A stretch of 49,358 nucleotides of DNA from positions 369,019 through 418,376 of the forward strand of contig LSYV01000050.1 of NCBI GenBank assembly GCA_001584585.1, given 5' to 3'. Each line of letters opens with the position of its first letter. The first letter of the stretch is position 1. The position numbers and the translations under genes are program-made. This document shows, piece by piece, positions 41,597 to 49,358 of the stretch. Below the pieces are notes generated by a model. That model was not told the origin of the DNA and made no database searches. It worked only from the letters and a program-made list of their open reading frames with translations. This DNA is from Gonium pectorale. Lineage: Eukaryota > Chlorophyta > Chlorophyceae > Chlamydomonadales > Volvocaceae.

Positions 41597-44500
41597 TTAA
41601 CGGAAGGGGTTGGGCGCTGAGCTCACGAACGGGTTGAACGGGTCATAGTCGGGCTGTGCAGCGGGCTGCGTTGCTGGCGGTGCCGCGGCTGATGCAGGCG
41701 CCGGCGGAGGCGGCACGGCCGCCGCAGCCACAGGACCAAACGTCAGCACCATCGGCTGGTCCTGCGGTGGCTGCGCTGCTGCAGACGAGGCTGCTGCTGC
41801 AGGCGGCGCCGTTGGCGGCGCGGCTGGCCCCGGCGCGCCGGCAACTGGGCCCAGGTCTGCCATTCCCACACTATCGACGAGAAGCGCGGCCAGCGGGCCC
41901 CCGCTGGCCGCCCTCACCGGCGCCGAGCCGCCCGGACCCGGCCCCACCCCTAGCCCCTGCGCCTGACCCTCGGCACCGGACACAGTCGTCGCCGCAACCG
42001 ACGGCGCCGTCGATGCTGGCGGCAGCGGCGGCCTCTCGGATGTCGGCGGCGCCAGACCCCCAAACGACGGCCCAAGCGCGAAGGAGCCGCTCTCAGTGCG
42101 AAACGTGTCACCCGCCGCCGCACTCGCGCCCCCGCCCGTCGCCGCGGCGCCCGCGACCGAAATCGACGGCCGCCCAGTGCTGGGCCCGTTGCCGCCGGTG
42201 CTGGTCCCAAACCCGGCAGCGGGTACGACGTATGGCACCCCGCCGGTGTCGGCCGTGGACTGAACCGTGGGTCGGTCGGTGACACTAGCGGCGAGCGTGA
42301 CGCCTGGGCCCGCGGCTCCAACGGCCAACAGCGGCGGCGGGCGGCGCTGCTGCACATACGACTCGTACTGCCGCAGCTGGGCGGTCCGGAAGGTGGCGAG
42401 CAGGGAGTCGAAGTCGGCCCAGGAGGCGGCGGAGGTTGGGGTGGAGCCGGCGGGGGCAGACGACGATGTATCCGCGGCGGTGGCCGGGCCGGGCGAGCCA
42501 AGCTGCAGCAGCTGCAGGGTTGGCACGGCCTGAACGAGGGAGACCCATGGATGTGGACGTGGGATGGATGGGCTTAAGTCCGTGCGGCAGGGCCGCGCGC
42601 GAACACGCGGCACTGCGGGAGGTGTATCCAGGAAGGCGCCTTTGGCCGGGAGGCACCGCAAGCGTGTAAGCACCATCGCTGACTTGAATCACCATGCCAT
42701 CTCGGTCAAATGCAAGAATATCAGCGCACCCCACCCTCGGGGCTCATACCTGCAATCGCGTGTTGAGCATGCGGAAGGCATTGCACTGCGGCAGCAGCAT
42801 CAGCAGCCCGTACAGCGCCCGCAGCAGCGCGGGGTGGCGGCGCGGCTCCAGCAGCTGCAGGCGCAGGAAGGTGAAGCAGGGCGTCTCCAGCAGCGCCACC
42901 AGCCGGTCGATCTGCACCGGGGTGGTTGGCGGGCGGGAGTGGGGTCGAGGTTTGAAGGAAGCCCGGGCGGTGAAGCCATCGGGGTGTGGATGATGCGGGA
43001 GGGCCGGGCCGTGACTGTTCTGAGGTGTAGACAACAGCATACCGTTCAGCTGATACTCGCAATGAGTGCAACACTCCATTCTAGATAATCGCCCCCGTAA
43101 CTGGGCCCTTCCATCCCCGACCCCCACGAACGATCCTCCGACAGGCTGGGGGGGACGCCGGCCCCCGGGTCCCGAGGGTGCCCACCTGCACAAGCAGCTC
43201 GGTGCCGAATGGCAGGTCCGCAAAGGCGTTGACGATGTCTGCCGCGTGGTCGTACGCCTGGGCCACAAAGCACAGGCTCAGCAGCGCGCCTGCGAGGAGG
43301 GCAGGATGTGAGCCAGGCGCGGAGATGAGAAACGCGGATTCCCCCATATAGGGCCCCAAGTAGGCATCTCCGCCAACATGTAAGCTCACCCGCTCCTTTG
43401 GCCAACCAGCCGGGCCGGAGGCGCAGAAGCCTTGAGCCGAACGAACCCTCCCGCCTTAACCGCCCGGCCAAATCCCCATGCCCCCCTCAGCCGTCTCAAG
43501 CCCATATCAGAGATTCGGCAACTCTCCAGCCGCGCGCCTCAACCCACCCGCGCTGTAACACCAGGAGGGGTACAGCAGACTGAAAAGCCGCGCGCCCGCG
43601 GGGTCCACTGCGGCACGGCGGAGCTGGTCGCGCAGCTCAGCCAGCTGGGGGGAAGGGGAGGAGTGCGACGGGGTGGGAGGGCGGTGAGCGGTCGGTGTAT
43701 GGGTGGCGAATCGGCGGCTGGTGCAGACGGCTTAGGATGAGCGCCCCAGGACTCACATGGCAAGCAAGCGGGGCAGCGGCCCCCAGTACATTACAGGAGC
43801 CCACTGGGCTGGCGTTGCGCGTCACGGAGCCGCTGCCGACGAGCTGCATCCCACTCCGCACGCTTCTATGCAGCATCCAACCCGCCCAGCCGCCTAGCCA
43901 CGACCCAGACGGTGAGCTCACGCACCTCGGGTCCCGTCAAAAGGATGAGGTTGAGCACCTGCAGCAGCCGAAGGGTGCGGGGAGGTGATCAGCGGCCTGG
44001 CGAATCGAGTAGGCGGTGCTCACGCGCTGTCGTACAGCTCCGCGAGCCCCGCTGCCCCGGAATGCTCCTGCCGCGTCCCCGCTCCGTCCAGCCCACGGCC
44101 CCGATCACAAGCATGATCCCGTTTCCGGTCGCGCGCTTCCACGTGGACAAGCACTTGGACTGGCCCTTGGACTCGGTACAGACCGTGGTCTCGTCCGTGG
44201 CCGGGATCACGCACTTGCTCTCGGTGCTCGTCCCGTACGAGAACGCGGACATGACGGAACGGAACTGCTGGATCACTATGATGCGCTCGCTCAAGTCCGT
44301 GGCCATGGTCAGGTCCTTCGACATCGACACGGTCCCGCCCATGGACGAAAACGAGCGCATCATAGTGATCCAGCACTTCCTCTCCATCATGTCCGGGTTC
44401 TCGTACGGGACGAGCACCGAGATTAGGGTTTAGGTGCGTGATCCCGGCCACGGACAAGACCACGGTACCACGAGGCCGCGGCACCTGCGCTTGCCCAAGA

Positions 44501-47500
44501 ACATCCCGCATCCGATGCATTTTCTTATCTGTTTTGTCATAGGAACACTCCGCTCCCGGGTCCGCATGCTCACAGGCCTATCTGCCCCCCTGCTTGCTCC
44601 GCCACAGCCCTGCCGCTCGGCGCCTCCCCCTTCCACCCCCACGTGTGCGTCGTGGTCAGCCCCCTTCCCGCACCCACCGACACCATGGTCGCCGCGAAGC
44701 CGCTGTCCTGCTCCCGTGCCAGGATGGCCCCCAGCTCGGGCAGCACCGCCTCCGCCCCCAGGTGCGAGCACAGCCGCCGCAGCAGCGACGAGCCGCTGCG
44801 CTGCAGCAGGGCGGCGCCAGCCTCGCCGCGGAAGCGGTCCAGGAAGGCCACCAGCACGGCGCTGCGGGAAAAGGAGGGGGAGGTGGTGGCGGAGTAGGGA
44901 AGGTATTACAGCGACTCGTAACGCGGGCGCAAGGGCCAACGACGTAGAGAAGACCCGGGCGGCAAAGGCTGCCGATGGGGCCCTTGCCGGGTTGCCGCCC
45001 TGCAATTCAAGGGGAGGGGGGGCTCTTGCGTCCCGAAGCTAGTGAAGGGCCCTCCTTCACGAATGTCTCTCATGTCAGGTCCGACCATCGTTCATCGCAC
45101 CCTTGGCGGAGGGGCTACCCGTGGGTGTCTAAGCGCCCCCTGGCCTCTCAGCTGCAGAGGTCCCTTCCGGCCCGTCCCGCTGGCAAACACACCCTCCTTC
45201 CCGCGGCCGTACCTGAACTGCCCGGGGCAGTCCGCCAGTGCCGCCACCACCCCCAACGCAGAGGCCACCACCGCATCGCTGGGCGCCGACAGGGAGTCCA
45301 GCAGGGGCGGGAGCAGCCGACCCACCTACAGGGCCGCAAGCGGGTGGGGCGGGAGGCGGGACAATCCCGCAGCGAAAGCCACGTCAGGTGCTGTACTGCC
45401 GCGGCAAGTCGGCATGTCGGCAAGTCTGTGACGGCAGGGGTTCCCCCCCGGGCACTGCTTTGTCAGCACCATCTCACTGCCCACCTTTCGATTCCAGACA
45501 GCCCATCACGTCGTCCGGCCCCATCATTTTGACCTCCCTTTCATCCGAGCCCAATCCCCGCCTGGCCTGGGCCCGATCTCATATCCCCTACCCGATCTTA
45601 TACCCCTTACCCATCCACACACACGCAGTCATATGCACTCCGTCACGCATACGTAACACACGCAGCCCCAGCCGAACCTACACACCTGCTCCAGCACCAG
45701 CGCCTGCGCCCTGGCCAGCAGGAAGTGCAGCCACCGCAGCGCCTCCAGCCGCGTGGGCTCCATCTCGCTGCGCATCTCCAGGATCACGGTGCCCAGGATC
45801 GCGCCCATGTCCACCGTCGGCGCCGCGCCCGTGGCGGCCCTGACGGCGCCAAAGGCACCGCCCTCGCCGATCTCCAACCTCAGCAGCGCGGCATTCGCCT
45901 CGGCGCACTCCCGCTGAATGTCTGGGTTGTGCGATGAGATGTTGAAGAGCACCACCCCAAGGATGGCGGGCACGTGCGGCAGCAGGCGCCCCGGGGCCAG
46001 CTCCACAAAGGACCGCAGCCAGTGGAGGGCCGTCAGGCGGGTCAGCTCGTCGGCGCTGCCCGCGCGGTCCACCAGCACCGCGGTCAGGCGGGAGAAGAAG
46101 TCGGGCGACAGCTCGGCGGGGGGACAGGCGCGGATCTCCGACAGGAAGTCCTGGGAGGGGTGCGCCGAAGTTCGCATTATCGGTGGTCTTTGTATTGGTG
46201 GTGAGGAAGGCGGCCAATGAAATGATCTATTTCCCTTGGCATGGTCGCCGCGCCAACTCCACACACCTCCGCTTCCCTCCGCCCAGCCCGTCAACCATCT
46301 GCCCGACCAGCCACTTCTGGACCGCCCTGATCGCCCGGCCCCCTACCCTCTCTCGCCGTGCCGCACTCTGTCTGCTGTCTTCTCCACCGCCTGGAGCCCT
46401 CTCAATGACCCGCCCCATCTCGGACGGACGGCCCTTTCGACCCCATGTCCATCCCCTCTCCCTCCCCCCAACCCAACCCCTCCCCCCAACTCACCTTCAG
46501 GCAGTTGGCCGCCTGCGTGCGCACCTCTCGCACCGGCTCCGCCAGCATCCCGCACAGGCCGTCCAGGAGGGCCGGCAGGTGACGCAGCATGCGCACGTGG
46601 GGCAGCGAGTCCAGCAGCGCCACCCAGGACAGCAGGAAGGCGCGCTTGTGGGGGTGCGTGACGCGCAGGTAGTCGCGCAGCTTGGGGATGAAGGCGGCCA
46701 CGTCGAACGCCTCGGCGTCCGCCGCAATGTCTTTTATGAGAGCGTCCAGGAATTGAACAGCCGACTGCACGTTGGCCTCGCTGTCGGCACACAACCTGCG
46801 TCAAGTTGGTGGGGACCACAGCGCGGGATGGGAGGGGATAGAGGAGGAGTGTGGAAGGGGCGGTCGAAAGGGGATCTAGCAGGGGGCAGGGGAGAGGGTT
46901 TCAGCCCAAGGTGCGCCGCGGGGAGTTGGAGAAGGGACATCGTGCACCGCGGGTACATCATGCGCGTGCGCTGCGAAGCCCTCAACGCATTCATCGACCT
47001 CCTCCCAAGACCCCAGCCGCCCAGCCATTGCTCTGGTATCCCCCCGTCCACATCGTCCCCCCAGCAGAAGCGCCCAGACGGCCCCATCTTACCTGAACAT
47101 GGCGTCGAAGACCTCATTGAAGAACAAGATGAAGGTGCCGCGAGCGACCTGGGGCCCACGGAGGAGGCATTGACGAGGGCGTTTCCAAATGGCAGGGTAG
47201 CAAGACAAGGCGGCAGGACACGGCACCGTCGCCACCGTGTTCGTACACACTCCATCCCTCCTAATCCAGGCCTCCACAGGCATGCACGCCCCGGCCCATT
47301 CGCTGTATCAGTTAATTTATCAGGCCCACGAGAGCGCTTTCCAGCCCGCAACCCCGCTGTCGTTCGCGGCCACTGCCCTCTCCTGTCCGTCCTCGCCTTT
47401 GCAATGTTGTAAAGCGCCTCGCACGCGTAATAGCGCACGCGGGCGTCCTGGTCGGTGAATGAGGCCAGCACGGGCGGCACGATCTGGCGCAGGTGCACCT

Positions 47501-48091
47501 CGCTGGGATCGGCCAGGCCCACCGCGGAGGCGGCCAGGCACAGCAGCGCGCCCTGAGGTGGAACGCGTTCGGGGCGGCAGGGTTACGGGGGCTTACGGGT
47601 GTGGCGGTTGGGGACAGGGCGAGGCGGTTTGTGACCTGCAGGTGAAGTGGCAGGCAGAGATGACCGGCGGGGAGGAGTGCGCTCCGTGGGTGGTGGTACT
47701 GCCGGAGATTTATTACCTTGCCAGCACCCCTGATGGCACCGTCCAGCACGCACATCGGGTGGACCTCAAACCCTCCACCCCACAGCCCTCCCTGATTGCC
47801 AAAAACTCGACATGCCGCCGGTCAAGGGTTGCTGGTCACGCTCCTGCCTAGCCCCGCACCCTCCCCCTCAACCCCCAACCCACGTGCCTTCCGGTGGTTT
47901 GCCTGGCTAGAGAATGCATACTCGCTGATAAGTTTGTCGATGATCAACCGAATGCGGTGCTGGTCATTCTGTAGCGCCAGCCGCTTGATGAGCTGCTCCA
48001 CGTCCAAAGCAGCGGCCTTCCGCTTCTCATACAGCTTATCGCCGATCTGTCGAAGAACGGCAGTAGGCAGGAGCTCGTCGGAGGCAACCAT
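41597..48091 (-). CDS. VAC14: VAC14 homologue, PIKfyve/Fab1-Fig4 complex scaffold
   Basis: HEAT-repeat scaffold that holds the PI3P 5-kinase (Fab1/PIKfyve) and the phosphatase Fig4 on endolysosomal membranes to control PI(3,5)P2. Twelve minus-strand exons: 48091-47888, 47552-47397, 47148-47093, 46795-46495, 46150-45686, 45325-45213, 44861-44678, 43958-43926, 43644-43548, 43289-43186, 42911-42750 and 42529-41597. All are in phase, giving about 935 residues. Diagnostic stretches are [18 protein letters not shown] near the start, [20 protein letters not shown] (Fab1-binding region), [49 protein letters not shown] and [30 protein letters not shown] (Fig4-binding region). The first two introns start with GC. 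Residues beyond ~690 form a low-complexity extension, absent from the usual family length of about 780, ending DPFNPF...NPF. Confidence 0.93.
44182..44466. repeat. ~285 bp near-perfect palindrome (foldback) in a VAC14 intron
   Basis: ACCGTGGTCTCGTCCGTGGC...GGGATCACGCAC (44182-44214) is mirrored by its reverse complement at 44434-44466 with one mismatch. Inner arms (GGTGCTCGTCCCGTACGAGA; CTGGATCACTATGATGCGCT) are mirrored at 44395-44418 and 44352-44374. Only a centre of about 60 bp around 44290-44351 pairs imperfectly, and a ~10 bp ATTAGGGTTT block is unmatched on the right. Because of the symmetry both strands carry similar open frames. It lies in the intron between 44677 and 43959. Confidence 0.92.
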
Positions 48092-49160
48092 AGCTGCGTA
48101 GATGGCCCAATAAGCGGAACTTGGTGAGGGCTGTTATCAATGTGCCGCTTGTGTCAGCGCCATCCCTGTTATTCCCCAATGTAGCGCAGAGCAGCGTGTT
48201 CGTTTACACTTATTCACTGTGTGCACTTATGGGCGTGCACTATGAGTGAGGCAAAGACGAAACTCAAATTTTTCAAGTCGGACCGGCGAAGCGGCGATGG
48301 GCCCGAAAAGGAGGATGAAAGCCTCGGGCATGGATCGGATGCATGTGTCGGCGGTTGACAGCTCGTGTCGGTTGACAGTCGGACCAACAACCATCAACCG
48401 CAGCATGTCTGTGAGGTCTGTGCTGTCGTCTTCCCAGTCCCCACTCCCCAGCATGTTGCCTGTGGCGAAGATACCCCGCAAGCGGGGCAAGGATTACGTC
48501 TCGGGATAGCATCACCCAGGCGTCGCCCCGGGTCTCCCCCGGGTCTCCCCTGCCGGATAACGTTGTCTGTGATCAAGATAACCGCACGTACTTGAGCTCG
48601 GGGCACCAGGGCGATGGATGCAACAGCCAAGCTTTACAGTCACAAAGCATTTCCTGTACACCTCGCCATATTTCACAGATTAATCTTCCTGAGATGCTGG
48701 CTTGCCTGGGGGGGAGATGGCCCTCGGACTATCTAATAACAATAACCCAGGCCGCACAGGCCTTGACGGGTACCTGTAGCCTTATTAACCGTTCATTAAC
48801 GAACCGTCACTTGTCTGCAGGAGCACCCATGGCCCGCAGGCGGGAACGCGGCCCCACACGCGCTGTTTCCACTCCTACTTGTCCTCTGGTCGCAGTCGAG
48901 AAGCTCAGCGCTCCAGCCAACACATGCATGTCTGCCAGGAACATAACGAGTGGGCCAAACAAGGCCTATCCGGACGCAGTCACGGAAATAGCTCGAGGGC
49001 CTGGCCCTGACACACCAGATCAACATAGTCCCGTCATACTCGAGACCTGGCGCTGCCAAATCGCACATGCGATTCAGGCCTTGCAAATGCGGGCAGCGCC
49101 TTAGCCTCATCCCTGTTGCAGCAGCAATGTCGAGTCCAGTTCATTGACGCTGAGCGATTG
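48092..49160. promoter_or_regulatory. VAC14 upstream region with unassigned open frames
   Basis: Must contain the VAC14 promoter and 5' UTR. A minus-strand open frame ends at 48227 and reads LGSGDWEDDSTDLTDMLRLM with a possible CAG acceptor near 48459. It could be the last exon of a further upstream minus-strand gene, but no family is recognised. A + strand frame at 48829-49104 also lacks support. A small CCCCGGGTCTC tandem lies near 48526-48550. Confidence 0.35.
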
Positions 49161-49164
49161 AGCA

Positions 49165-49358
49165 GGGGCGGCAGGGGCGGCAGGGCCGGGAGGGGTGGCA
49201 GGGGCGGGAGAGGGTGGGAGGGGCAGGCGAGGGACGGGAGGGGCGGCGAGGGGCGAGGAGGGGCGGGAGGGGTGGCGGGGCGGGAAGGGTGGCGGGCTCG
49301 TGGAAGGGCAGGAGCGGCCGGGAGGGGCAGGCAGGGGGTGTAGGTGCCGGAGGGGCGG
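49165..49358 (+). repeat. G-rich degenerate minisatellite, continues past window
   Basis: Repeated variants of GGGGCGG(C/G)A, GGGAGGGG and GGGTGGC run to the window end. The + strand has many runs of three to five G at short spacing, so G-quadruplex formation is plausible. The long open frame on this strand is a product of the repeat, not a gene. Confidence 0.85.

Noticed and set aside
41656..42282. 208-codon + strand open frame
   Set aside because: Antisense shadow of the last VAC14 coding exon; the minus strand has the conserved protein.
43912..44433. 173-codon + strand open frame with a matching minus-strand frame of 142 codons
   Set aside because: Both arise because the DNA is palindromic, so each strand spells nearly the same peptide. 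There is no recognised domain and it lies in a VAC14 intron.
46183..47412. 409-codon + strand open frame
   Set aside because: Spans three VAC14 exons and introns on the opposite strand; composition is typical of GC-rich antisense frames.
49116..49343. 75-codon frame with Gly/Arg repeats
   Set aside because: Product of the G-rich minisatellite.

Overview
The window looks like nuclear DNA of a chlorophyte green alga of the Chlamydomonas/Volvox type. It is GC-rich. Its genes are broken by many short GT-AG and some GC-AG introns with in-phase joins. TGTAA occurs as a possible polyadenylation signal. Decayed non-LTR retrotransposon 3' ends are scattered through it, and it carries two PAS-linked class III cyclases of the kind that is abundant in these algae. 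I see no operon, ribosome binding site, tRNA, rRNA or CRISPR array. Exon models below were built by eye from splice signals, reading phase and comparison of paralogous copies. Domain names rest on motifs I recognise, not on searches.

Layout. (1) About 1-22.5 kb holds a direct tandem pair of membrane or soluble guanylate cyclase genes on the + strand. Copy 1 (1-8033) is cut by the left window edge, and copy 2 spans 15058-22497. The 7 kb between them is a retrotransposon graveyard: an L1-like element on the minus strand (about 10690-12830), an inverted copy of its 3' end (about 13068-13325), and degraded zinc-knuckle 3' relics near 9.7 and 14.1 kb. (2) 22.5-26.2 kb has no recognisable host gene apart from another relic at 24.4-24.7 kb. 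(3) 26.2-32.7 kb has three small host genes. One (-) encodes a membrane protein with a possible Atg8-interacting motif at its N terminus and a CaaX box (CVIC) at its C terminus. The second (-) is a ceramide-synthase-like TLC protein. The third (+) is a J-domain protein, head to head with the second. (4) 34.2-39.1 kb (-) is a seven-exon gene for a signal-anchored, proline-rich protein that I do not recognise. (5) 39.1-41.6 kb is a mosaic that holds broken copies of pieces of both flanking genes. (6) 41.6-48.1 kb (-) is a 12-exon VAC14 gene, the HEAT-repeat scaffold of the PIKfyve/Fab1-Fig4 lipid kinase-phosphatase complex. It has an unusual NPF/DPF-bearing tail, and one intron holds a ~285 bp near-perfect palindrome. 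(7) The right end is a G-rich degenerate minisatellite.

The host genes are not functionally linked as a set. The cyclases are a local gene-family expansion in cyclic-nucleotide signalling. VAC14, the TLC protein and the CaaX protein all act at membranes, but their clustering is probably incidental. The strongest second-look items are the nucleotide-level homogenisation between the two cyclase copies, their PAS domain split by about 600 disordered residues, the high share of GC-AG introns, the foldback palindrome, the VAC14 endocytic-motif tail, the TLC protein lacking the second half of its catalytic motif, and the AIM/TM/CaaX protein.
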